A DNA stretch of 64,000 nucleotides from assembly GCA_008694505.1 (NCBI GenBank), contig VZDJ01000041.1, positions 4,048,417 through 4,112,416 of the forward strand. Reading direction: 5' to 3'. Below the pieces are notes generated by a model, which was given only the letters and a program-made list of their open reading frames with translations, was not told where the DNA came from and did not search any database. The stretch comes from Cyanoderma ruficeps (Eukaryota; Chordata; Aves; Passeriformes; Timaliidae). The translations under genes and the position numbers were made by a program. This document shows positions 60,701-64,000 of this stretch, piece after piece (within the stretch, counting starts at the first letter, position 1; each line of letters opens with the position of its first letter).

Positions 60701-60750
60701 TACAATGCACTTTGTTCAGCTTCGACTTGCTCAATTAAAATTAGTGCTTC
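1..60750 (-). CDS. CFAP54: CFAP54 gene, partial (37 exons seen; both ends outside the window)
   Basis: This is the spliced gene for cilia and flagella associated protein 54, a large subunit of the C1d projection of the central-pair apparatus in motile cilia and flagella. Known family role: it works with CFAP46, CFAP74 and CFAP221, and mouse mutants have defective cilia. Identification rests on exon translations that match what I remember of mammalian CFAP54, in the right order. Examples are [76 protein letters not shown] and [13 protein letters not shown]. Exons have GT donors and AG acceptors, and phase agrees at all junctions but one (exon 9/10). Visible coding sequence is about 5.4 kb; the human protein is roughly 3,100 residues. 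Introns without their own entry are AT-rich and hold nothing I recognise. No stop codon or frameshift breaks the exons, so the gene appears intact. Confidence 0.95.
796..899 (-). CDS. CFAP54: CFAP54 exon 37 (3' end uncertain)
   Basis: Excellent acceptor (TTGTTTCTTACAG) at 900-901. The first base completes a glutamate codon split with exon 36, giving [20 protein letters not shown], which matches the mammalian IRKSFLEIAL stretch. I placed the donor at GTGTATG (104 nt), but the frame stays open further and other GT sites exist. It sits 3.9 kb from exon 36, beyond the CR1/LTR cluster. Confidence 0.82.
1389..2413 (-). mobile_element. CR1 LINE fragment, 3' half (interrupted)
   Basis: Minus-strand CR1 retrotransposon. 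Reading the minus strand it holds part of the reverse transcriptase ([20 protein letters not shown], with the SVLGP.LFNIFI motif), then the C-terminal part (KYCVQLWAP) and the 3' UTR, ending near CACAGAATCACTAGG on the plus strand. The frame shifts and stops several times, so it is dead. Its 5' side is cut by a solo LTR and continues at 2717. Confidence 0.9.
2414..2716 (-). mobile_element. Solo LTR (303 bp) nested inside CR1
   Basis: Ends are TGTCGC...GCGACA. It is flanked by 6-bp target copies GCCGTC (2408-2413) and GCCATC (2717-2722), one mismatch apart. The CR1 sequence resumes right after it. On the minus strand a TATAAA box and downstream AATAAA signal give the orientation. A 6-bp duplication is usual for ERVK/alpharetrovirus-like elements; no internal genes remain. 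Confidence 0.85.
2717..2808 (-). mobile_element. CR1 LINE fragment, continuation beyond nested LTR
   Basis: The reverse-transcriptase reading upstream of the nested LTR (a NWLDG segment in the minus direction), collinear with 1389-2413. The homology fades near GGGAGACAGTG. Sequence from there to 2970 is unclassified. Confidence 0.8.
2971..3488 (-). mobile_element. CR1 LINE 3' fragment
   Basis: Begins on the plus strand with ATCATAGAATGGTTTGGGTT, the complement of the CR1 3' end, and runs through the 3' UTR and the last part of ORF2. Older-looking and more diverged than the preceding copy. Confidence 0.88.
3489..4821. other. Intron between exons 36 and 37, unique part
   Basis: AT-rich. No exon, repeat or RNA gene recognised. 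Confidence 0.5.
4822..4930 (-). CDS. CFAP54: CFAP54 exon 36
   Basis: 109 nt, split codons at both ends, acceptor CTAAG and donor GTAAGA. It reads [20 protein letters not shown], then [16 protein letters not shown]. Confidence 0.93.
5952..6104 (-). CDS. CFAP54: CFAP54 exon 35
   Basis: 153 nt, split codons at both ends, acceptor CTTTAG and donor GTAAAT. It reads [20 protein letters not shown] and [11 protein letters not shown], resembling a TPR-like helix pair. The A.LLF.G.VERQI junction to exon 36 matches CFAP54. Confidence 0.94.
6309..7688 (+). mobile_element. Long solo LTR, copy 1 (1380 bp)
   Basis: Starts TGTCTGGG and ends ACTACA, bounded by a perfect 5-bp target duplication CTAGG (6304-6308 and 7689-7693). 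AATAAA polyadenylation signal near 7575, so it is plus-oriented, antisense to CFAP54. A 5-bp duplication fits ERVL-type elements. No internal retroviral genes lie beside it, so it is a solo LTR. Bases 6528-7637 are about 99% identical to 19031-20162; the ends are not. Confidence 0.85.
7795..7921 (-). CDS. CFAP54: CFAP54 exon 34
   Basis: 127 nt, phase 0 to 1, acceptor TCATAG and donor GTAAGA. It reads [20 protein letters not shown] and [17 protein letters not shown]. Its donor lies only about 105 bp from the end of the long LTR at 6309-7688. Confidence 0.93.
9136..9318 (-). CDS. CFAP54: CFAP54 exon 33
   Basis: 183 nt (61 codons), phase 0 to 0, acceptor AAACAG and donor GTGAGT. It reads [20 protein letters not shown] and, further on, [15 protein letters not shown]. 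Helical; continues exon 32 ([12 protein letters not shown]). Confidence 0.93.
9515..9672 (-). CDS. CFAP54: CFAP54 exon 32
   Basis: 158 nt, two bases completing a split glycine codon, ending at phase 0. Acceptor TTTTAG; donor GTTTGA, a weaker form. It reads [20 protein letters not shown], then [20 protein letters not shown]. Confidence 0.92.
10591..10729 (-). CDS. CFAP54: CFAP54 exon 31
   Basis: 139 nt, phase 0 to 1, acceptor TATTAG and donor GTACTA. It reads [20 protein letters not shown] after a polar start. The helix fits the end of exon 30. Confidence 0.92.
12155..12257 (-). CDS. CFAP54: CFAP54 exon 30
   Basis: 103 nt, completing the split serine codon and ending at phase 0. Acceptor CCACAG, donor GTATGT. 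It reads [20 protein letters not shown] and ends GRECL. A 5.2 kb intron separates it from exon 29. Confidence 0.92.
12508..12702 (+). mobile_element. CR1 LINE 3' tail
   Basis: Plus-strand CR1 3' end: GGAATAGGTTGCCCAGGGAG, then AGGTCTCTTCCAACCCTGAT, ending near TTATTCTATT. Only about 195 bp remain. Confidence 0.8.
12777..12890 (-). mobile_element. CR1 LINE 3' tail
   Basis: Minus-strand CR1 3' end, seen on the plus strand as ATAGAATCATAGAATCC followed by the diverged 3' UTR. Its end faces the end of the 12508 copy 75 bp away. Confidence 0.75.
17448..17617 (-). CDS. CFAP54: CFAP54 exon 29
   Basis: 170 nt, phase 0 to 2, acceptor TTCTAG and donor GTAAGT. It reads [20 protein letters not shown] and [20 protein letters not shown], an acidic, probably coiled helical stretch. 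It is the first of six exons lying between the two long LTRs. Confidence 0.92.
18898..20201 (+). mobile_element. Long solo LTR, copy 2 (about 1.3 kb)
   Basis: The second copy, in the same orientation, 12.6 kb away. Its ends form an inverted repeat (TGGTGGTTT...AAACCACCACA). The target duplication is imperfect (CCTTT just before; ACCTTT just after), so the exact left end is tentative. The first 130 bp do not align with copy 1. The core is almost identical, and the last ~50 bp are homologous but diverged. AATAAA near 20095. Confidence 0.8.
20475..20653 (-). CDS. CFAP54: CFAP54 exon 28 (acceptor uncertain)
   Basis: 179 nt as drawn, ending at phase 0 with donor GTAATT. It reads [20 protein letters not shown] and [20 protein letters not shown]. 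The acceptor that fits exon 27's preferred donor is GAGAG|AA, without a pyrimidine tract. An alternative pair keeps the frame too: exon 27 ending 5 nt earlier and this exon starting at 20657 after GTAAGTAG. Confidence 0.85.
20700..20753. repeat. AAT/AGT trinucleotide repeat
   Basis: Imperfect run of AAT units switching to AGT units, intronic, just outside exon 28's acceptor. Confidence 0.85.
20922..21138 (-). CDS. CFAP54: CFAP54 exon 27
   Basis: 217 nt, phase 0 to 1, acceptor TTATAG and donor AAAAG|GTAATT. It contains [20 protein letters not shown] and [12 protein letters not shown], which match CFAP54. The tail is polar. A second possible donor 5 nt earlier (AAT|GTAAAA) matters for the junction to exon 28. 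Confidence 0.92.
22482..22535 (-). CDS. CFAP54: CFAP54 exon 26 (18 codons)
   Basis: 54 nt, phase 0 to 0, acceptor TTACAG and donor GTAAAA. It encodes [18 protein letters not shown]. It is very short, but the FDS.K.L motif and the clean splice sites support it. Confidence 0.87.
22796..22819. repeat. Perfect 10-bp stem inverted repeat
   Basis: TTTTGGGTAG and CTACCCAAAA separated by TCGC. It would form a short hairpin. Intronic; no T run or other signal gives it a role. Confidence 0.6.
23443..23565 (-). CDS. CFAP54: CFAP54 exon 25
   Basis: 123 nt (41 codons), phase 0 to 0, acceptor TTTTTTCATAG and donor GTAAAC. It reads [20 protein letters not shown] and [19 protein letters not shown], matching the mammalian EVLTDLGFF..AF segment. 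An overlapping plus-strand open frame here is an artefact. Confidence 0.93.
24541..24627 (-). CDS. CFAP54: CFAP54 exon 24
   Basis: 87 nt (29 codons), phase 0 to 0, acceptor CTACAG and donor GTAATC. It reads [20 protein letters not shown] and ends VEGRILK. It follows exon 23 as in mammals (NLI|ILPLF.LYQY). Confidence 0.94.
25228..25557 (+). mobile_element. CR1 LINE 3' fragment
   Basis: Plus strand; begins at the end of ORF2 (CAGTACCTGAAGGGGGCCTA) and runs to a textbook 3' end with two ATTCTATG units. About 330 bp. Confidence 0.92.
25558..27114. other. Intron between exons 23 and 24, unique part
   Basis: AT-rich with a mildly GC-rich stretch near 26.3 kb. Nothing recognised. Confidence 0.5.
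27115..27297 (-). CDS. CFAP54: CFAP54 exon 23
   Basis: 183 nt (61 codons), phase 0 to 0, acceptor TTTCAG and donor GTAAGT. It contains [20 protein letters not shown], a clear CFAP54 match, then a helix ending KQNLI. Confidence 0.95.
27527..27800. repeat. Tandem duplication, period 140 bp, two units
   Basis: Units begin at 27527 and 27667, each with TTTCTGGGAGAGTTGCTGAC. They share the middle (AAAGC.TGTTT / AAAGCTAGTTT) and the end (AACTAATATGAAA / ACACTAATATGAAA). The copies have diverged by substitutions and indels, so the duplication is not recent. Confidence 0.85.
29113..29179 (-). CDS. CFAP54: CFAP54 exon 22
   Basis: 67 nt, acceptor CTTTAG and donor GTAAGA. It reads [20 protein letters not shown] (first codon shared with exon 21) and ends LFK. 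It is small but its phase fits on both sides. Confidence 0.92.
30743..30949 (-). CDS. CFAP54: CFAP54 exon 21
   Basis: 207 nt, acceptor TTACAG and donor GTAAGT. It reads [20 protein letters not shown] and, later, [17 protein letters not shown]. It continues the helical repeat of exon 20 (GNK|RAAFKYW.QALD). Confidence 0.95.
31413..31500 (-). CDS. CFAP54: CFAP54 exon 20
   Basis: 88 nt, acceptor TTACAG and donor GTACAT. It reads [20 protein letters not shown], then LHFYAGNK. The LKVQALH.LG.L..... K pattern resembles a TPR-like helix pair and matches CFAP54. Confidence 0.93.
32404..32601 (-). CDS. CFAP54: CFAP54 exon 19
   Basis: 198 nt, split codons at both ends, acceptor TCTAG and donor GTATTT. 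It reads [20 protein letters not shown] and ends [10 protein letters not shown]. Conservation is low, but frame and splice phases fit on both sides. Confidence 0.88.
33112..33264 (-). CDS. CFAP54: CFAP54 exon 18
   Basis: 153 nt, starting with two bases that complete a split codon and leaving one at the end. Acceptor TTTTAG, donor GTGAGT. It contains [20 protein letters not shown] and [15 protein letters not shown], near-identical in order to mammalian CFAP54. Confidence 0.96.
33830..33944 (-). CDS. CFAP54: CFAP54 exon 17
   Basis: 115 nt, phase 0 to 1, acceptor TTTTTAG and donor GTCAGA. It begins [27 protein letters not shown] recalls the mammalian stretch. The rest is poorly conserved. Confidence 0.88.
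34825..34880. repeat. Hexamer microsatellite (CATGTT)n, about 9 units
   Basis: 56 bp of perfect CATGTT repeat in the intron between exons 16 and 17. A six-base period gives open frames of alternating Met-Phe (plus) or His-Glu (minus), which are not genes. Confidence 0.95.
35554..35689 (-). CDS. CFAP54: CFAP54 exon 16
   Basis: 136 nt, completing the histidine codon split with exon 15 and ending at phase 0. Acceptor TTCCAG, donor GTGAAA. It reads [20 protein letters not shown], one of the most conserved CFAP54 stretches. It is more GC-rich than its neighbours. Confidence 0.95.
35789..36012 (-). CDS. CFAP54: CFAP54 exon 15
   Basis: 224 nt, phase 0 to 2, acceptor TGTAG and donor GTAAGT. After a glycine-rich loop it reads [20 protein letters not shown] and [16 protein letters not shown]. 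The next exon is only about 100 bp away. Confidence 0.94.
36222..36449 (-). CDS. CFAP54: CFAP54 exon 14
   Basis: 228 nt (76 codons), the longest exon seen, phase 0 to 0. Acceptor CACAG, donor GTAAAA. It starts [20 protein letters not shown], a highly conserved CFAP54 stretch, and later has [20 protein letters not shown]. Confidence 0.96.
37103..37254 (-). CDS. CFAP54: CFAP54 exon 13
   Basis: 152 nt, completing one split codon and ending at phase 0. Acceptor TTCCAG, donor GTAAGA. The first half is basic and polar ([20 protein letters not shown]); the second is a helix, [17 protein letters not shown]. Confidence 0.92.
39039..39175 (-). CDS. CFAP54: CFAP54 exon 12
   Basis: 137 nt, acceptor CTGCAG and donor GTAAGA. 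It reads [20 protein letters not shown], then a proline/acidic segment. The [10 protein letters not shown] motif agrees with the mammalian protein. Confidence 0.94.
39575..39793 (-). CDS. CFAP54: CFAP54 exon 11
   Basis: 219 nt, completing one split codon at its start and leaving two bases at its end. Acceptor TGTAG, donor GTACAT. It contains [20 protein letters not shown] and [20 protein letters not shown], strong matches to CFAP54. Confidence 0.95.
41259..41398 (-). CDS. CFAP54: CFAP54 exon 10 (lysine-rich)
   Basis: 140 nt, phase 0 to 2, acceptor TTTTAAG and donor GTAAAT. A basic, low-complexity stretch ([20 protein letters not shown]) is followed by [13 protein letters not shown]. The end phase fits exon 11 exactly, which supports the frame. 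The lysine-rich stretch is likely a flexible linker. Confidence 0.85.
45690..46246 (+). mobile_element. CR1 LINE 3' fragment
   Basis: Plus strand, from the ORF2 end (CATGGCCAGCAGGTCAGGGG, then GGGAACTGGGTTTATTCAG) to the 3' UTR, ending near ACTATTCTACAATTC. Strongly diverged, with internal deletions. Confidence 0.85.
46358..46716 (+). mobile_element. Possible solo LTR (about 360 bp)
   Basis: Starts TGTGGGAATACAC and could end TTATTAGACA. A TATATAAGC box at about 46602, followed by a degenerate polyadenylation signal and a CT-rich stretch, is LTR-like. I found no target duplication, so both ends are guesses. Confidence 0.45.
47273..47369 (-). CDS. CFAP54: CFAP54 exon 9 (3' end uncertain)
   Basis: As drawn, 97 nt, phase 0 to 1, acceptor TTCAG and a strong donor CAG|GTGGGT. 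It reads [20 protein letters not shown] and ends KLTEP. The end phase does not fit exon 10, which must start at phase 0. Either a short exon between them was missed, or the exon runs on to a weaker GTAAAA donor at 47214. That would add 59 open nt and give 156 nt in phase 0. Confidence 0.82.
47565..47717 (+). mobile_element. CR1 LINE 3' tail
   Basis: Plus strand: CTCTGGAAGTGTTCAAGGCC through to ATTCTATGATTCTAG. About 150 bp, ending about 90 bp from exon 8's donor. Confidence 0.92.
47809..47943 (-). CDS. CFAP54: CFAP54 exon 8
   Basis: 135 nt (45 codons), phase 0 to 0, acceptor TATAG and donor GTAAAA. The start, [20 protein letters not shown], continues exon 7 (HIAK|VLHSW). The second half is polar and poorly conserved. 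A CR1 tail ends about 90 bp from its donor. Confidence 0.94.
48730..49370. repeat. GC-rich repeat-like patch
   Basis: A 640-bp island of C/T-rich sequence with recurring CTGACC, CTGGCT and CTTC motifs, sharply different from the AT-rich intron around it. It looks like a degraded repeat or LTR piece but I could not classify it. The 135-residue open frame in it resembles nothing I know. Confidence 0.4.
49965..50087 (-). CDS. CFAP54: CFAP54 exon 7
   Basis: 123 nt (41 codons), phase 0 to 0, acceptor TTACAG and donor GTATGG. It reads [15 protein letters not shown], then [17 protein letters not shown]. It continues exon 6 (PVVQ|ILIKC) without a gap. Confidence 0.95.
50690..51110. repeat. Second GC-rich repeat-like patch
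   Basis: Similar C/T-rich composition and recurring CTGACC/CTCCTG words as the patch 1.3 kb earlier. Probably from the same repeat family, but I could not align them by eye with confidence. Confidence 0.35.
51355..51460. repeat. Low-complexity A/CA-rich tract
   Basis: A runs interrupted by (CA)n, (AAAC)n and CCAA units. Simple-sequence DNA within the intron between exons 6 and 7. Confidence 0.85.
51804..51959 (-). CDS. CFAP54: CFAP54 exon 6
   Basis: 156 nt (52 codons), phase 0 to 0, acceptor TTACAG and donor GTGAGA. It contains [20 protein letters not shown] and [20 protein letters not shown], both close to mammalian CFAP54 and predicted to be helical. Confidence 0.95.
52929..53076 (-). CDS. 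CFAP54: CFAP54 exon 5
   Basis: 148 nt. It starts with one base completing the arginine codon split with exon 4 and ends at phase 0. Acceptor TTGTAG, donor GTATGT. The key stretch is [20 protein letters not shown], followed by [12 protein letters not shown]. The LFLRNIF.VSDI motif matches the mammalian protein. Confidence 0.93.
54466..54993 (-). mobile_element. Solo LTR (528 bp) with perfect 6-bp target duplication
   Basis: Flanked by TATTAT at 54460-54465 and 54994-54999, with TG...CA ends. On the minus strand it has a CCCATTGGCTATGG (CCAAT) box, a CCTATATAACTG TATA box, and AATAAA 100-130 bp downstream, in the usual LTR order. A 6-bp duplication is usual for ERVK/alpharetrovirus-like elements. 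Same strand as CFAP54. The plus-strand 154-residue open frame across it is not a gene. Confidence 0.92.
55636..55778 (-). CDS. CFAP54: CFAP54 exon 4
   Basis: 143 nt, phase 0 to 2, acceptor TTGTAG and donor GTAATT. It reads [20 protein letters not shown] and then a serine/proline-rich segment. The VAYQ.GN start directly continues exon 3 (YLTQ|VAYQ), as in mammalian CFAP54. Confidence 0.94.
56766..56951 (-). CDS. CFAP54: CFAP54 exon 3 (second half of FN3-like domain)
   Basis: 186 nt (62 codons), phase 0 to 0, acceptor GGTAG and donor GTAGGG. The core, [20 protein letters not shown], is a classic fibronectin type III L...Y.F.V.AY signature. It is followed by [11 protein letters not shown] and the start of the helical part (VRAYLTQ). 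This is one of the best matches to CFAP54 in the window. Confidence 0.95.
58196..58288 (-). CDS. CFAP54: CFAP54 exon 2 (first half of FN3-like domain)
   Basis: 93 nt (31 codons), phase 0 to 0. The acceptor is CAAAG and the donor is GTAAGA. It reads [20 protein letters not shown] and ends NTGEQ. The SWY tryptophan fits the early beta strand of a fibronectin type III fold. No long open frame covers it; it was found by looking for the missing first half of the domain. Confidence 0.88.
58795..59050 (-). mobile_element. CR1 LINE reverse-transcriptase fragment
   Basis: Minus strand; the reading shows [11 protein letters not shown] and MSGVPQ, the same ORF2 region as at 2.4-2.8 kb, with stop codons. 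No CR1 3' end is present, so it is an internal remnant. Confidence 0.82.
59690..60140 (+). mobile_element. CR1 LINE fragment with internal deletions
   Basis: Plus strand. The left part (GATCTACCAAGGGCAAATCA) is the ORF2 TKGKS segment; the right part (CTCTGAGCAAACTGGTTTAG) is near the 3' end. Most of what should lie between is missing. Opposite orientation to the piece at 58795. Confidence 0.7.
60577..60750 (-). CDS. CFAP54: CFAP54 exon 1 of window
   Basis: 174 nt, phase 0 to 0, with acceptor CATAG and donor GTAATG. It begins [20 protein letters not shown], then has a basic patch (KKKSR), a proline run (TPPPP), and ends [11 protein letters not shown] just before the fibronectin type III-like domain. 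The stretch ahead of the domain matches the mammalian order. The preceding exon was not found in the remaining 3.2 kb. Confidence 0.93.
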
Positions 60751-63700
60751 CTATGATTGAAATAAAAACATAAGAGAAAACTATTAAAATATAACAATCA
60801 GACAGATTTAAATGTTATACGTTATTTTCCAATTGTCATAGAAAAATTCACTGCTATGTAGAAAACTTTCAGTTGCTTTTCATATTATCCTACATACTAA
60901 ATGAGGATGAATGGTACTTTGTATAAGCTTATATACACAGATTAATTTCAGAATTAGAGAAAGCAGGGTTACCTATGAAAGAAGCATATCCAAATTTGGA
61001 AGAACCTATAGGAAAAAAGACAGCATTTACATATAATGTTGATAAGCAATTAGTGCCAGCCAGTGGTTAACTCCAGCAAGAAACAAAAAAGATATCAATT
61101 CCTATTTAGGACAGAGCTGGAAACCTAATCTGTGGAATTTCTAGAGGAGCTGTAGAAGCAGTTAGACTGAATTTTTTGTACTTCAGAAACAGAGGGAAAA
61201 AATAAAGTCTACAAATAAAGAAAAAGGAGCAGAATACGGGTCCAGAAAAAGCAGGGCTAAGCCATTTTTCCCTTGGTTATCTGTAGATAGATGAAAGCTG
61301 ACTGACAGTCAGCTGTCAAAGATGTGGGGACACCCTGCATACCATGATTATATGGCCATTTGGATGGAGATCAAGGCCACACTTTTTTCTTACTTGACTG
61401 AATAGCAAATTGGTAGGTTTCTCCACCTTGATTTCACACTGCCAGCTCAAGATAAACTTCATGTGGAAATCTAATATTAAGAACTTAGCACTTCTGTATG
61501 TTTACTTGTGGCAGCTGTTCATGCATATCAAAGCCAAAATGGCCAACTCACAGAGATGAACAAGGATCACATTTTGTGTAGAGACAAGAAGTGATATATT
61601 CCTACAACTAGAAATTTTGTTTGAAGACTTTCAGCACCCTACACTGGACCAAGGGTTTAGGCTGAGCTAAGTCTGAAAGATAAAATGAAAAAAATTCCAA
61701 GTTATTGGTAATTCAGGGACAATCCTATAATCTTGCACCCTAACATTTCCTTGTTTATGTCCACATACATTTAAACTACCCCATAGTGGGTCAGATCATA
61801 GATTAAACCTGGAATCTCATGTCCAAAAACTATAAAAAGATTACAGGTTTATGGTGAAATGAGTGAAACAGGGAGCTAAGATTTAATAGAGACTTTTGCA
61901 AATCTAATCATTTTCACAGTCCTAACACTCCACCCCATTCCCTCACCCTTTAGATTAGGGTTGCATCCACCCTACTGGGACACATTACAGGAAGGATATA
62001 AGATAAAGAACAAGATATGGAGTGACTCTTTCCATCACTCAACCAATCAACTTTTGCAATCAGTAGTTAGAAGCTTCATTGCTTCCTTGAAAACTGTACT
62101 TCTCCATGGTAAGCAGTCCTATGATACAATTTTTATTAAAGGTATCATGGACTCATTAATGAGTCCATCAGTGTGTCCATGATACTTTTAATTAAAAAAG
62201 TATTAAAAAAAGTGATGAGAATTACTTTTAATTAAAAGTGTCATGGACTCATTCTTGTCTGAGGACACATTTCTGATTAGTGCAAGGGTGGAAATGCTCC
62301 CAGGTTGAATAAAGATGGTGTTGTGACTGAGAGTGGTGTGAATGCATGACCTGTACTACAATTAGTAATTGTAGAATTTGCAAGATAATAAATGTGGCAG
62401 TGTTGCAAGATGAGCAAGACTAATCTTGCGGTTAAGGAAGCCAAATGTGACCATAAAAACCCCAGATGCTTGACCTGTGATAAAACACATTTTATCCCTG
62501 CCTCTTTCACAGACTTGAACCATGGTATTAACTTAATCACAATAATTCAATTTTACAGCTGGCCAATGACAACTACCAGTGTATCCCATTCTGTAAAAAA
62601 CTCAGATGTCCAACTAGGATAGGAAGAAAGAATTAAACAGCTGTGAAAGAAATAATAGAAATGCACAACAGCTTGTTAAGCAGTTTGATGTAATTGAGTA
62701 AACACATATGACTCAGAAGCTTCCATATCTACTGTTGTTTACTGCATGAGAAATGGTTATTTGTATGCTTCTCAAAATAAAATAAGCTGCCTCCTATTTT
62801 GCCACATAATAAAAACAAATGTATAGCACATTGTGCTGATTACAGGAGAAAAGACCAGAAGATGCAGGTAATTCTATATAAAACTCTACCATTCAAAAAG
62901 CAAAACCATGAAAATAAAAGTATGGATTTCCTGTTTATTAAGTGAGCACCATCCACCTCAAGCAGGAAAATTAATTGAGCATATAATTAAATATTTCATC
63001 ATAAAACAAATATCAAAAGAGATTATGCTAAGTTTGTCCAGACAAAATGAATTCTGATATTTTCTGGCATCTACCTGCAGATATATCATATTGTTTTATC
63101 CACATCTTTCTTGGTGAAAAGTGCACAGAAACAAAATGTAGTGAAGGTCAGTGTAAGAGCTTGGTAAATGTTTGTTTGGGATAACCAGATATTTCTTGGG
63201 AATTGCTTGTAAGTCTTCACTGATGACTACAGTTACAACTTTCATACGATATCAGAACATCTGATATGATATTCATAAATAGCATATATTTTACAAATAT
63301 ACGAGAGATATTTTTAAAGTATGCATTTTCTGATCCAGTCCTTGCATTCTTCTGATGTAATAAATATTTGTATTACTTATCATGCTTCCAAAATTGTGGC
63401 ACTTGAAAGAAAAACAATTTCTAGTAATTTCTTGTTTAAAATACCCTTTTATATATTATATAGTGAAAATTGCAGATTCTGTTATCTGTTCTACAGGCTA
63501 TAAAGAAATTTCAAGCCCTGTTGATGAGCAGTCAATTTTCATGTACAGATGCTGACACAAAGGCCAGTGGAAATACTCTTATTGATTTCAAGAGACTGAA
63601 ATGAACCCAGGAAGAATGCTTTTATCTCCAATACATTCCAAAACCCCAATATCTGAACTGGTTTTTAGAAAGAAGGAAATAAAGCCCACACCATCATCAC

Positions 63701-64000
63701 CAGCTAAAGTATTCTAAGAAGACTTGGAGAGCTTGGAAACAGAACAATGTTGACATTTACAGTAAGGAAACCTGAAGGACATTTTGGCAAGGTATAGGTT
63801 CTTAATTGCAAAGTCCAGAAGATAAAGTGTAGAAGGAAAGGTCTTATCTTCTCTCAGGTTTCCTGAAATATGCATGTATGCACAAAACTTGGGGATGTGC
63901 TCTTTCCTTGTTTTAAGATCACTTTATTCTTTGAAACTTCTCAGGAAAAAAAATGACAACAGAAATTAAAAACAAATGATCATCCTCAAGTTCCTTACAT
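60751..64000. other. Upstream intron, no exon found
   Basis: AT-rich sequence 5' of window exon 1, probably all intron. It holds the inverted-repeat cluster at 62142. No coding exon, promoter or CpG-rich start region was seen. Confidence 0.5.
62142..62239. repeat. Compound inverted repeat
   Basis: A perfect 22-bp palindrome (62147-62168, centre TTAA) sits within a longer pair, GTATCATGGAC (62142-62152) and GTCCATGATAC (62175-62185). Then comes a perfect palindrome ACTTTTAATTAAAAGT (62224-62239), followed by another TCATGGACTCATT. Could be a decayed hairpin transposon or a local inverted duplication. Confidence 0.75.

Noticed and set aside
63062..63115. Possible CFAP54 exon upstream of exon 1
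   Set aside because: Donor-like GTAGAT present, but the acceptor is weak and the short translation matches nothing.

Overview
The window looks like avian nuclear DNA. The evidence is AT-rich introns, at least nine fragments of CR1 LINEs with the typical 3' end (repeats of ATTCTATG), solo LTRs of endogenous retroviruses, no mammalian SINEs, and one large spliced gene. I cannot name the species.

The only gene I can support is CFAP54 (cilia and flagella associated protein 54), on the minus strand. It fills the window from about 60750 down to about position 796, and probably continues past both ends. I located 37 coding exons with splice sites. They total about 5.4 kb (about 1,800 codons). Codon phase is continuous across every junction except one: exon 9 to exon 10. 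The protein starts just upstream of a fibronectin type III-like domain (exons 2-3), runs through a long helical region, and ends in the C-terminal part. The 5' (N-terminal) exons lie beyond 64000, and the last exons lie before position 1. CFAP54 is a central-pair protein of motile cilia, so no operon-like cooperation between genes applies here.

The rest is intron. Repeats by region: 1389-3490, CR1 fragments, one of them split by a nested solo LTR; 6309-7688 and 18898-20201, two long LTRs in the same orientation with a nearly identical core; 12.5-12.9 kb, two small CR1 tails; 25.2 kb, CR1; 27.5-27.8 kb, a 140-bp tandem duplication; 34.8 kb, a hexamer microsatellite; 45.7-47.7 kb, CR1 pieces and a possible LTR; 48.7-51.1 kb, two GC-rich repeat-like patches; 54466-54993, a solo LTR with a perfect 6-bp target duplication; 58.8-60.1 kb, two CR1 pieces in opposite orientation; 62.1 kb, a compound inverted repeat.

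I saw no tRNA, rRNA, CRISPR array, second protein gene or promoter. The most interesting signals are the LTR pair, whose core looks homogenised while its ends have diverged; the LTR nested in CR1; and a few CFAP54 splice junctions that do not follow the simplest reading.
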